Assembly: GCA_963822485.1 (NCBI GenBank)
Contig: CAWGHW010000032.1
Coordinates: forward strand, 35,505-99,504
From: DASUBV01 sp963822485
GTDB taxonomy: Bacteria; Actinomycetota; Actinomycetes; Streptosporangiales; Streptosporangiaceae
Length of the DNA stretch: 64,000 bases
Direction of reading: 5' to 3'
This document shows positions 18,354 through 25,957 of the stretch, in pieces. The notes below the pieces were generated by a model. The model made no database searches. It was given only the letters and a program-made list of their open reading frames with translations, and was not told the DNA's origin. Each line of letters opens with the position of its first letter. Within the stretch, counting starts at the first letter, position 1. Made by a program: the position numbers and the translations under genes.

Positions 18354-19742
18354 GTGGCAGATCCAGGACGGGACGGGCTGTTCTCGGCGCTGTTTGACCG
18401 GGGCGGGACTGGGCCCGGCGACCAGGAGTGGCTGCAGGCGATGCTCGACGCCGAGGCGGCCCTGGCTCGCGCGCTCGAGTCGGCGGGCCAGGCCCCGCCC
18501 GGCGCCGGGGCGGCCGTGACCGCGGCGGCGCGGGCCGCCGACTTCGACGCGGGCGAGATCGGCCGCCAGGCGGCGCTCACCGGCAACCCGGTGCCCGCGC
18601 TGGTCCGGGCCCTGAGCGCCCGGGTCGAGCCCGGTGTCCGGGCCGCGGTGCACGCGGGCGCGACCAGCCAGGACATCGTCGACACGGCGATGATGCTGCT
18701 GGCCCGGCGGGCGTTGCGGGTCATCGAGGGCGACCTGGCCGCGGCGGCCGGGGCGGCGGCGGCCCTGGCCCGCCAGCACGCCGGCACCGTGATGGCCGGG
18801 CGGACGCTGCTCCAGCAGGCGGTGCCGGTCACGTTCGGGCTGGTGGCGGCGGGCTGGCTGACCGCCATCGATGAGGCGCGGCTGCGGCTGGCTGAGGTCG
18901 GGAGCGGACGGCTGGCGGCCCAGTTCGGCGGTGCGGCGGGCACGCTGGCGTCGCTGGGGGAGGCCGGGCCGGCGGTGGCGGCGGCGTTCGCGGCCGAGGT
19001 CGGGCTGGCCCAGCCGGTGCTGCCCTGGCACACCGACCGGCTCCGGCTGGTCGAGCTGGCCGCGGCACTGGCCGGAGCCTGCGCGGCGACGGGCAAGGTG
19101 GCCAGGGACGTGACGCTGCTGGCCCAGTCGGAGGTGGCCGAGGTGGCCGAGGGCGACGCCGGCGGCCAGGCGGGCGGCTCGTCGGCGATGCCGCACAAGC
19201 GCAACCCGGTGGCCGCCGTGCTCGTCCTGGGCAGCACCCGGCGGGCGCCGTACCTGCTGGCCAGCCTCACCGCGGCCGCCGAGCACGAGCACCAGCGCGC
19301 GGCCGGGGCCTGGCACGCCGAGTGGGAGCCGCTGGCCGACCTGCTCCGGCTGACCGGGTCGGCCGCGGCCTGGGCGGCGGCCATGCTGTCCGGCCTGCGG
19401 GTGGACGCGGCCCGGATGCGGGCCAACCTGGACGCCGCGCGCGGCCTGCCGATGGCCGAGCACGTCACCGCCGTGCTGGCCCCGGCGCTGGGCCGGCTCG
19501 CCGCTCACGACCTGATCGCGCAGGCCAGCCGGGTCGCGGCGGGGTCGGGGCGGGCGCTGGGCGAGGTGCTGCTGGACACCCCGGAGTTCGCCGAGCCCAT
19601 CGCCGCGGCCGGGATCAGCCCGGACCAGGTCCGGCAGGCGCTGGAGCCCGCGGACTATCTTGGCGCCGCCAGCGCCTTCGTGACCGCTGCGCTCGACGCC
19701 CATGCCGAGCGGGAGTCCCGCTGCGATCAGGACCGTGAGTGA
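18354..19742 (+). CDS. pcaB: 3-carboxy-cis,cis-muconate cycloisomerase
   Basis: 462 aa with GTG start, of the fumarase/aspartase superfamily. The superfamily signature GSSAMPHKRNP is present, with AGATSQDIVDTAM and TGNPVPALVRALS as further conserved blocks. PcaB lactonises 3-carboxy-cis,cis-muconate to 4-carboxymuconolactone in the protocatechuate branch of the beta-ketoadipate pathway. It is the first gene of an apparent pcaB-C-I-J-H-G-D transcription unit, although the 207-bp repeat-bearing gap to pcaC could hold a second promoter. The frame is intact and of normal length. Confidence 0.93.
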   Translation: MADPGRDGLFSALFDRGGTGPGDQEWLQAMLDAEAALARALESAGQAPPGAGAAVTAAARAADFDAGEIGRQAALTGNPVPALVRALSARVEPGVRAAVHAGATSQDIVDTAMMLLARRALRVIEGDLAAAAGAAAALARQHAGTVMAGRTLLQQAVPVTFGLVAAGWLTAIDEARLRLAEVGSGRLAAQFGGAAGTLASLGEAGPAVAAAFAAEVGLAQPVLPWHTDRLRLVELAAALAGACAATGKVARDVTLLAQSEVAEVAEGDAGGQAGGSSAMPHKRNPVAAVLVLGSTRRAPYLLASLTAAAEHEHQRAAGAWHAEWEPLADLLRLTGSAAAWAAAMLSGLRVDAARMRANLDAARGLPMAEHVTAVLAPALGRLAAHDLIAQASRVAAGSGRALGEVLLDTPEFAEPIAAAGISPDQVRQALEPADYLGAASAFVTAALDAHAERESRCDQDRE

Positions 19743-19930
19743 TCGAGCCACGATCTGCGAGCCGCCCAGCTCGGTCCGCCACCCGCCCAGCGCGGTCAGC
19801 GAGCCGCCCAGCCCGGCCCGCATCCAGCTCGGTGTACGAGCCGCGAGGTCGGTCCGCGACCTGCCCAGCTCGGACTGCGAGCCACCCAGCTCGGTCCGCG
19901 AAGCGCCCAACCCTGATAACAGCAAGAAGC
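19743..19930. repeat. Imperfect ~21-bp tandem repeats plus pca direct repeat
   Basis: About seven imperfect units of GCGAGCCGCCCAGCTCGGTCC fill the pcaB-pcaC gap (to about 19908). They are followed by the third copy of TGATAACAGCAAGAAGC at 19914-19930, 19 bp before the pcaC start codon and overlapping its leader. Confidence 0.65.
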
Positions 19931-19949
19931 GACGACAGGAGCCACCACG

Positions 19950-20411
19950 ATGAGCGACCCTGGCCCGGCGCAGCCGGACGCCGACGGACCTCGGGCCACG
20001 CCCGGCGCGCAAACCGACACCGCGCGGCGGGAGCAGGGCATGCGGGTGCGGCGGGAGGTGCTCGGCGACGTCCACGTGGACCGGGCCATCGCCCGGACCA
20101 CCGAGTTCACGGCCCCGTTCCAGGACCTGATCACCCGGTACGCGTGGGGCGAGATCTGGTCCCGGCCCGGCCTGAGCCGGCCCGAGCGGAGCATGATCAC
20201 GCTGACCGCGCTGGCCGCGCTGGGCCGCGAGGGCGAACTGGCCATGCACGTCCGGGCCGCATTGCGCAACGGGCTCAGCCCGGAGCAGATCGGCGAGGTA
20301 CTGCTTCAGGTAGGCATCTACGCGGGCGTGCCCGCGGCCAACAGCGCCTTCGCCGTGGCCCAGCAAGTGCTGGCTGAGCTGGGCGCCGAGGACGGCCCCG
20401 CCCCGGTGTAG
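19950..20411 (+). CDS. pcaC: 4-carboxymuconolactone decarboxylase
   Basis: 153 aa, ATG preceded by CAGGAGCC. It belongs to the CMD/AhpD-like fold: REVLGDVHVDRAIARTTEFT, ITRYAWGEIWSRPGLSRPER, then ALAALGREGELAMHVRAALRNG and GVPAANSAF. It decarboxylates 4-carboxymuconolactone to 3-oxoadipate enol-lactone, the step between PcaB and PcaD. The ~20-residue Pro/Ala-rich N-terminus is longer than in short homologues. A separate pcaC here, rather than a PcaL (PcaD-PcaC) fusion seen in several actinobacteria, matches the free-standing pcaD at the end of the operon. Confidence 0.94.
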   Translation: MSDPGPAQPDADGPRATPGAQTDTARREQGMRVRREVLGDVHVDRAIARTTEFTAPFQDLITRYAWGEIWSRPGLSRPERSMITLTALAALGREGELAMHVRAALRNGLSPEQIGEVLLQVGIYAGVPAANSAFAVAQQVLAELGAEDGPAPV

Positions 20412-20561
20412 CAGGCCGGCCGGCCACGGCGGCGTCGCCGGCCAGCACGGCGCCGTAGGCCGCTTGCCGCGGGCAAGACTTCGTAGTCCGCACAGGTGTG
20501 CACTTTGCGGCCAGAACCCGATATCGTTTCGGTAAACGGCCAGCGAGAAGGTGGGTGAGGG

Positions 20562-21395
20562 GTGGCGGAGATCGTGTCACTGGCCACGGCTGTGGAGCGC
20601 ACGATCCACGATGGTGACACCGTCGCGATGGAGGGGTTCACGCACCTGATCCCGCACGCGGCCGGACGCGAGGTGATGAGGCAGCGGCTGCGGGACCTGA
20701 CCCTGGTCCGGATGACCCCGGACGTGATCTACGACCAGCTCATCGGGGCTGGCTGCGCGAGCAAGCTGGTCTTCTCCTGGGGCGGCAATCCCGGCGTGGG
20801 CTCCCTGCACCGGTTCCGCGACGCGATCGAGAACTCCTGGCCGGTGCCGCTGGACATCGAGGAGCACAGCCACGCCGGCATGGCCAACCGGTACGCGGCC
20901 GGGGCGGCGGGGCTGCCGTTCGCGGTGCTGCGCGGCTACCGCGGCACCGGGCTGGCCGGCCTGACCGAGAACATCAGCGAGATCACCTGCCCGTTCACCG
21001 GGGAGCGGCTGACCGCGGTGGCGGCGCTGACTCCCGATGTGGCGGTGGTCCACGCGCAGCGCGCCGACCGGGCCGGGAACGTCCAGCTCTGGGGCATCAC
21101 CGGCGTGCAGAAGGAGGTTGTGCTGGCGTCGCGGCGCTCGGTGGTCACCGTGGAGGAGATCGTCGACGAGCTTGACCCGCGGCCGGGCGCCGTGGTGCTG
21201 CCCGCCTGGACGGTCAGCTACGTGGCGCTGGCCCCAGGCGGCGCCCATCCTTCGTACGCGCTGGACTACTCGGTCCGCGACAACGACTTCTACGTGGCCT
21301 GGGACGCCATCAGCCGGGACCGGGAGACGTTCACCGCCTGGCTCGAGGCCGAGGTGTTCGGGTCCGCCGCCGACCGGGCCGGGGCCTCGCGGTGA
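20562..21395 (+). CDS. pcaI: CoA-transferase alpha subunit, probable 3-oxoadipate CoA-transferase
   Basis: 277 aa, GTG start after GAGAAGGTGGG. Family I CoA-transferase subunit A: VAMEGFTHLIPHAAG, VFSWGGNPGVGSLHRFRD, EEHSHAGMANRYAAGAAG and HAQRADRAGNVQLWGITGVQ. The sequence looks closer to the glutaconate-CoA-transferase/IpdA type than to the SCOT-type PcaI of Pseudomonas. The operon position between pcaC and pcaHG makes 3-oxoadipate:succinyl-CoA transfer the best call. The 150-bp gap from pcaC is the other place where a promoter could sit. Its TGA overlaps the GTG of pcaJ. Confidence 0.87.
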   Translation: MAEIVSLATAVERTIHDGDTVAMEGFTHLIPHAAGREVMRQRLRDLTLVRMTPDVIYDQLIGAGCASKLVFSWGGNPGVGSLHRFRDAIENSWPVPLDIEEHSHAGMANRYAAGAAGLPFAVLRGYRGTGLAGLTENISEITCPFTGERLTAVAALTPDVAVVHAQRADRAGNVQLWGITGVQKEVVLASRRSVVTVEEIVDELDPRPGAVVLPAWTVSYVALAPGGAHPSYALDYSVRDNDFYVAWDAISRDRETFTAWLEAEVFGSAADRAGASR

Positions 21396-22168
21396 GCCCG
21401 GACTACTCCCGCGACGAGATGATGACCATCACCGCCGCGCGGACCCTGCGCGACGGCATGACCTGCTTCGTCGGCATCGGCCTGCCCAGCGAGGCGGCCA
21501 ACCTGGCCCGCGCCACCCACGCTCCCGGCCTGGTGCTGATCTACGAGTCGGGCACCATCGGGGCCAAGCCCGGCGCGCTGCCGCTGTCCATCGGCGACGG
21601 CATCCTGGCTCAGACGGCCGACGCCGTGGTCAGCGTGCCAGAGATCTTCAACTACTGGATCCAGCCCGGCCGGATCGACCTCGGGTTCCTGGGCGCGGCC
21701 CAGATCGACAAGTTCGGCAACATCAACACCACGGTCATCGGCGACTACGCCAAGCCCAAGGTGCGGCTGCCCGGCGCCGGCGGCGCCCCCGAGATCGCCG
21801 CGTCGTGCCGGGAGGTGACCGTGGTGCTGCGGCAGAACCTCCGGGCGTTCGTGGAGCGGGTCGACTTCATTACCTCGGTCGGATTCGGCGACGGGCCCGG
21901 CGCCCGCCAGCGCCTGGGCCTGACCGGCGCCGGGCCGCAGCGGATCATCACTGACCTCGGCGTGCTCGAGCCAGACCCGGCGACCTGCGTGTTTGTGCTA
22001 ACGGGGGTATATCCCGGAGTGTCGGTGGCGGACGTGAAGAGCAAGACAGGCTGGAACCTGGAGGTCTCGGCGCGGCTCGCGGAGATCCCCGCCCCCGGCC
22101 CCGGCGAGCTCAGCGCGCTGCGGGCGCTGGTTGCTGCGGAACCTGCGACCGAAGGAGCGAGCCCATGA
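21392..22168 (+). CDS. pcaJ: CoA-transferase beta subunit, probable 3-oxoadipate CoA-transferase
   Basis: 258 aa, starting with GTG inside a GTGA overlap with pcaI. It has the beta-subunit fold with the putative catalytic Glu in LIYESGTIGAKPG, GLPSEAANLA at the N-terminus, and FLGAAQIDKFGNINTTVIGDY. With PcaI it would activate 3-oxoadipate to 3-oxoadipyl-CoA, which a thiolase (PcaF, not in the window) cleaves to succinyl-CoA and acetyl-CoA. Like PcaI it appears GctB/IpdB-like. The ATGA overlap with pcaH indicates translational coupling. Confidence 0.87.
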   Translation: MSPDYSRDEMMTITAARTLRDGMTCFVGIGLPSEAANLARATHAPGLVLIYESGTIGAKPGALPLSIGDGILAQTADAVVSVPEIFNYWIQPGRIDLGFLGAAQIDKFGNINTTVIGDYAKPKVRLPGAGGAPEIAASCREVTVVLRQNLRAFVERVDFITSVGFGDGPGARQRLGLTGAGPQRIITDLGVLEPDPATCVFVLTGVYPGVSVADVKSKTGWNLEVSARLAEIPAPGPGELSALRALVAAEPATEGASP

Positions 22169-22935
22169 CCGCGGGCCGCACGACCACCGAGGGCCTGGCG
22201 CTGCCCTCGTACGAACGGCCTGTGGGGGTTCACCCGCCGCTGAACACCCCGGAGTACCGGTCGACGCTGCTGCGCTCGCCCAAGCGCGCGCCGGTCCGGC
22301 TGCCGCACGGGCTGACCGAGGTGACCGGGCCGCTGCTCGGGGCCGAGCGGGTGACGGCGGGCGACGCCGACCTGACCAACCGGCACCACGGTGAGCCGCT
22401 GGGCGAGCGGATGATCCTGACCGGCCGGGTGCTGGACTCCGACGGCCGGCCGGTGCCCGACACCCTGATCGAGATCTGGCAGGCCAACGCGTCGGGCCGG
22501 TACGCGCACGGGGTGGATGACCACCCGGCGCCGCTGGACCCCAACTTCGACGGCGCGGGGCGGTGCATGACCGACTCGCTGGGCCGGTACCGGTTCGTCA
22601 CCATCAAGCCCGGCGCCTACCCGTGGAAGAACCACCTCAACGCCTGGCGGCCGCAGCACATCCACTTCTCGCTGTTCGGCCGGGCGTTCACCCAGCGCCT
22701 GGTGACCCAGATGTACTTCCCCGGCGACCCGCTGTTCGCCCAGGACCCGATCTTCAACTCCGTCCCCGACCCGAAGGCCCGCCAGCGGCTCGTCTGCCAG
22801 TTCGACCTGGAGGTGACTGAGCCGGAATGGGCGCTGGGCTACCGGTGGGACATCGTGCTGCGGGGCCGCGAGGCCACCGTGTTCGAGCGGGAGACCGAGC
22901 GCGGAGAGCGCGGACAGCGGGGTGAGCACCGGTGA
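22165..22935 (+). CDS. pcaH: Protocatechuate 3,4-dioxygenase beta subunit
   Basis: 256 aa, an intradiol ring-cleavage dioxygenase. The four non-haem Fe(III) ligands expected in the beta chain are visible: Tyr in GRYAHG, Tyr in PGAYPWKNH, and the two His of RPQHIHFSLFG. The blocks GRVLDSDGRPVPDTLIEIWQ and YRFVTIKPGAYP are typical. With PcaG it opens protocatechuate to 3-carboxy-cis,cis-muconate, the substrate of PcaB. Start ATG overlaps pcaJ; a charged tail (ETERGERGQRG) ends just inside pcaG. Confidence 0.95.
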   Translation: MTAGRTTTEGLALPSYERPVGVHPPLNTPEYRSTLLRSPKRAPVRLPHGLTEVTGPLLGAERVTAGDADLTNRHHGEPLGERMILTGRVLDSDGRPVPDTLIEIWQANASGRYAHGVDDHPAPLDPNFDGAGRCMTDSLGRYRFVTIKPGAYPWKNHLNAWRPQHIHFSLFGRAFTQRLVTQMYFPGDPLFAQDPIFNSVPDPKARQRLVCQFDLEVTEPEWALGYRWDIVLRGREATVFERETERGERGQRGEHR

Positions 22936-23501
22936 GCCTCGGCCTGACCCCGTCCCAGACCGTCGGCCCGTTCCTGGCCATCGGGCTGCCGTGGCCGGAC
23001 GGCCCCGACGTCGTCGACCCGGCCACGCCGGGCGCGATCACGATCGGCGGCCGGGTGCTGGACGGCGCGGGCGCCCCGGTGCCCGACGCGCTGGTCGAGA
23101 CCTGGCAGGCCGCGCCGGACGGCAGCTTCGCTCACCCGGACGACCCGCGCGGCGGCGGTGACCCGCACTTCCGCGGCTTCGGGCGCTGCGCCACCGACGG
23201 CCAGGGCCGGTACCACATCGTCACGCTCCGGCCGGGCCCGTTCCCCGGCCGGAGCGGCGGCACCGAGGCGCCGCACCTGGACGTGTCGGTGCTGGCCCGC
23301 GGGCTGCTGGACCGGGTGGTGACCCGGATCTACTTCGCCGACGAGGAGACCGCCAACGCGGCCGACCCGGTGCTGGCCACGGTCGACCCGGAGCGGCGGG
23401 GCACGCTGATCGCGACCCCGGAGCCCGGTGGCCAGCCGGGCCGGTTCCGGTTCGACATCCGGCTGCAGGACCCGCAGGAGACCGTGTTCTTCGATGTCTG
23501 A
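22932..23501 (+). CDS. pcaG: Protocatechuate 3,4-dioxygenase alpha subunit
   Basis: 189 aa. Shares the intradiol-dioxygenase core with PcaH (GRVLDGAGAPVPDALVETWQ, GRYHIVTLRPGPFPG) but lacks the complete iron-ligand set, as alpha subunits do. The opening TPSQTVGPFLAIGLPWPDG is characteristic of PcaG. It packs with PcaH to form the catalytic protomer. It starts with GTG overlapping the pcaH stop by 4 bp, and its end overlaps the pcaD start by 8 bp. Confidence 0.95.
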   Translation: MSLGLTPSQTVGPFLAIGLPWPDGPDVVDPATPGAITIGGRVLDGAGAPVPDALVETWQAAPDGSFAHPDDPRGGGDPHFRGFGRCATDGQGRYHIVTLRPGPFPGRSGGTEAPHLDVSVLARGLLDRVVTRIYFADEETANAADPVLATVDPERRGTLIATPEPGGQPGRFRFDIRLQDPQETVFFDV

Positions 23502-24309
23502 TCCGGCAGCGTCTGACCCGGTGATGCTGGCCGCCTCGGGGCTGGACGGGCCCGACGGCGCGCCGGTGCTGGTGCTCGGCAACTCCCTGGGCACCAGCCG
23601 GGACTGCTGGGGCCTGTCGGTGCCGGTGCTGGCCCGGCACTTCCGGCTGCTGCGCTACGAGCATCGCGGCCACGGCGTGCCGCCGGGCCAGTCGCCCGCC
23701 CCGCCCGGCCCCTACACCCTGGACGAGCTGGGCCGGGACGTGCTGGCGCTGCTGGACGCCCGCGGCGTCGGGCGCGCGCTGTACTGCGGCGTGTCGCTGG
23801 GCGGCATGGTCGGCATGTGGCTGGCCAGCCATGCGCCGGACCGGATCGCCGGGCTGGGCCTGTCCTGCACGTCGGCCTGCCTGCCGCCCGCCGCGGGCTG
23901 GACGCAGCGGGCCGCGGCGGTGCGGGCGGCGGGCACCGGGTCCATCGCCGCCCAGGTGGTGAGCCGCTGGTTCACCCCGGCGTACCAGGCCGCGCACCCG
24001 GAGGTGCCCGAGGCGTTCGTCGCCGGCCTGGCCGCCGCGGCCGACGAGGGCTACGCGGGCTGCTGCGAGGCCATCGCGGCCATGGACCTGCGCCCGGTGC
24101 TGGGCTCGATCACCGCGCCCACGCTGGTCATCGCCGGGGCGCAGGACCCGGCCACGCCGCCCTGGCACGGGGCCGCGATCGCCTCGGCCATCCCCGGCGC
24201 CCGGCTGCGAGTGGTGCGGCGCGCCGCCCACCTGGCCAACGTGAGCAACGCCGCCGAGGTCACCGCCCTGCTCGTCCCGCACCTGCTGGCGGCGGCCGGC
24301 CGGGGCTAG
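23494..24309 (+). CDS. pcaD: 3-oxoadipate enol-lactonase
   Basis: 271 aa alpha/beta hydrolase. Start ATG 23494 lies within the last codons of pcaG. The nucleophile Ser is in YCGVSLGGMVG, the acid Asp in AGAQDPATPP and the His in VRRAAHLANVSNA; the oxyanion region is LVLGNSLGTSRD. It hydrolyses 3-oxoadipate enol-lactone to 3-oxoadipate. It closes the operon, convergent with the quinone reductase-like gene. No fused PcaC domain is present. Confidence 0.92.
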   Translation: MSDPAASDPVMLAASGLDGPDGAPVLVLGNSLGTSRDCWGLSVPVLARHFRLLRYEHRGHGVPPGQSPAPPGPYTLDELGRDVLALLDARGVGRALYCGVSLGGMVGMWLASHAPDRIAGLGLSCTSACLPPAAGWTQRAAAVRAAGTGSIAAQVVSRWFTPAYQAAHPEVPEAFVAGLAAAADEGYAGCCEAIAAMDLRPVLGSITAPTLVIAGAQDPATPPWHGAAIASAIPGARLRVVRRAAHLANVSNAAEVTALLVPHLLAAAGRG

Positions 24310-24325
24310 TCACGCGGGCCCGGCG

Positions 24326-25297
24326 TCAGGGGACCAGCAGCACGCGGCCCGACCGGGTGCGGTCCTCCAGCAGCGCGTGGGCCAGGGCCGCGTCGTCCAG
24401 CGGCAGCGTGGCCTGCACGGTGGCGCGCAGCCGGCCCGCGGCGGCCAGCTCCGCCAGCTCGGTCATCTCCTGCCGGGCCTGCTCCGGCCGGGCCGCGCGC
24501 CAGGCCAGCAGCCCGAACCCGGACACCGTGCGCAGCGACAGCACCCGGGAGACCGGCACCTCGGGCAGCTCGCCGCTGGCGGCGCCGTAGAAGACCAGCC
24601 GCCCGAACGGGGCCAGCAGGTCCAGGCTCTGCGCCGTCACCTGGCCGCCGATGGTGTCGAGCACCACGTCCACGCCGCCGGGCGCGGCCGCGCGGACCTG
24701 GTCGGGCCAGTCCGGGTCGGCGTAGCAGACCCCGACATCGGCCCCGTGCTCACGGGCGAACTCGAGCTTGGCCGGCGAGCTGGCCGTGGCGATCACGGTG
24801 CCGGCGCCCTCGATCCGGGCCAGCTGGGTGGCCAGGTGCCCGATGCCGCCGGCCGCCGAGTGGACCAGCACCGTCTCGCCCGCGGCCAGCCGCCCGGTGC
24901 GCAGCGCCCGCAGCGCCACCGGGGCGGGCATGTCCAGCACGGTGGCCGTCCCCGCGTCCACCCCGGCCGGCGCCCGGACCAGCCAGTCCGCGTCGGCCAG
25001 CACGTAGTCGGCGTAGGCGTCGGGGTTGACCAGGTCGACGACCCGCTGGCCGGCCAGGGCCGGGTCGGCGCCCTCGCCGACGGCCTCCACGGTGCCGACC
25101 ACGTCGCCGTGCGGGCTGCCCGGCAGCGACGGGCGGCCCAGCGGGCTGGTCCCGCGCCGGAAGGCGGTGTCCACCCAGCTGGTCCCGATGGCCTCGGTCC
25201 TGACCAGCACCTGCCCGGCGCCCGGCACCGGGATGTCGGCCTCCTCGATCTTGAGGACCTCGGGGCCGCCGAACTCGTAGTAGCGCACTCGCCGCAT
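24326..25297 (-). CDS. NADPH:quinone reductase-like zinc-independent alcohol dehydrogenase family protein
   Basis: 323 aa from ATG 25297; in-frame codons upstream to 25447 lie in the operator region and are not expected to be translated. Medium-chain dehydrogenase fold: MRRVRYYEFGGPEVLKIEEA is typical of quinone oxidoreductases, PGSPHGDVVGTVEAVG the GroES-like part, VLVHSAAGGIGHLATQLA the nucleotide-binding loop. No structural zinc Cys cluster is visible. It reduces quinones or enones with NADPH. It is divergent from the MarR gene, and the shared operator-like cluster suggests it is the regulator's target. Confidence 0.9.
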   Translation of the reverse strand: MRRVRYYEFGGPEVLKIEEADIPVPGAGQVLVRTEAIGTSWVDTAFRRGTSPLGRPSLPGSPHGDVVGTVEAVGEGADPALAGQRVVDLVNPDAYADYVLADADWLVRAPAGVDAGTATVLDMPAPVALRALRTGRLAAGETVLVHSAAGGIGHLATQLARIEGAGTVIATASSPAKLEFAREHGADVGVCYADPDWPDQVRAAAPGGVDVVLDTIGGQVTAQSLDLLAPFGRLVFYGAASGELPEVPVSRVLSLRTVSGFGLLAWRAARPEQARQEMTELAELAAAGRLRATVQATLPLDDAALAHALLEDRTRSGRVLLVP

Positions 25298-25320
25298 CTG
25301 GGCTCCATCTCTTGGGTGAG

Positions 25321-25401
25321 CCAACGTTGGCCTGGTAAACGTTGGCGCTATCAACGTTGGATTGACCAACGATAACAAAGGATCGTTGGCCCGGCCAACG
25401 G
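25321..25401. promoter_or_regulatory. Cluster of CCAACGTTGG-type operator sites
   Basis: The 123-bp divergent region contains a perfect CCAACGTTGG (25321-25330), near copies at 25336-25345 and 25351-25360, an inverted pair CCAACGAT/ATCGTTGG (25367-25374, 25382-25389), and a half site GGCCAACGG (25393-25401). This is the classic layout of sites for a dimeric repressor controlling both flanking genes. Confidence 0.7.
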
Positions 25402-25420
25402 ATGCGGCTAGACTGGCCGG

Positions 25421-25957
25421 GTGATCTCCGATGCGTCCTGCGGGCACGATCAGAGCAGCGCACCGCGCCGGCTCCAGGGCACCGCGTTCTGGCTGCTCGG
25501 GCGAGCCGCCCGGCAGGCGGAGCGGGTGACCCAGGAGCGGCTGTTCGAGGCCGGGATGCGGCGCGGGTTCTACGGCGTGCTGGCCACGCTGGAGGAGTTC
25601 GGGCCCGGCGCGCAGGCCGAGATCGGCCGCCGGCTGGGCATCGACCCCAGCGACATGGTGGCGATACTCAACGACCTGGAGCGCGAAGGCTACGTGAGCC
25701 GGGAGCGTGACCCGGACGACCGGCGGCGCAACAGCGTCAGCCTGACGGGGGCCGGGGAGCAGGCACTGCTTCGGTTCGACGGCGCGATCGCCGACGCCCA
25801 GGACGCGATGCTGGGCTCGCTCTCGGCGGCCGAGCGGGACCAGCTCATCGGCCTGCTGGAGCAGCTAGGCGCGCCCGCCGGCCGGATGGCCGCCGGGGCC
25901 AGCCCGGCTGGGTCCGGCCCGGCCGGGACTGGCTTGACCGGGGTCGCGGGCGGCTAG
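25421..25957 (+). CDS. MarR-family transcriptional regulator
   Basis: 178 aa, GTG start. Winged helix-turn-helix: YGVLATLEEFGPGAQAEIGRRLGIDPSDMVAILNDLER (helices 3-4 and recognition helix) and the wing VSRERDPDDRRRNSVSLTGAG, both canonical for MarR. MarR dimers usually repress their own gene and a divergent detoxification gene until a phenolic or oxidant ligand binds. The palindrome cluster upstream fits autoregulation and control of the quinone reductase-like gene. A Gly/Ala-rich tail extends beyond the domain. Whether it also controls the nearby pca operon is unknown. Confidence 0.92.
   Translation: MISDASCGHDQSSAPRRLQGTAFWLLGRAARQAERVTQERLFEAGMRRGFYGVLATLEEFGPGAQAEIGRRLGIDPSDMVAILNDLEREGYVSRERDPDDRRRNSVSLTGAGEQALLRFDGAIADAQDAMLGSLSAAERDQLIGLLEQLGAPAGRMAAGASPAGSGPAGTGLTGVAGG

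Noticed and set aside
17943..20366. Long minus-strand frame over pcaB-pcaC and the palindromes
   Set aside because: Crosses intergenic repeats and two conserved plus-strand genes; no domains.
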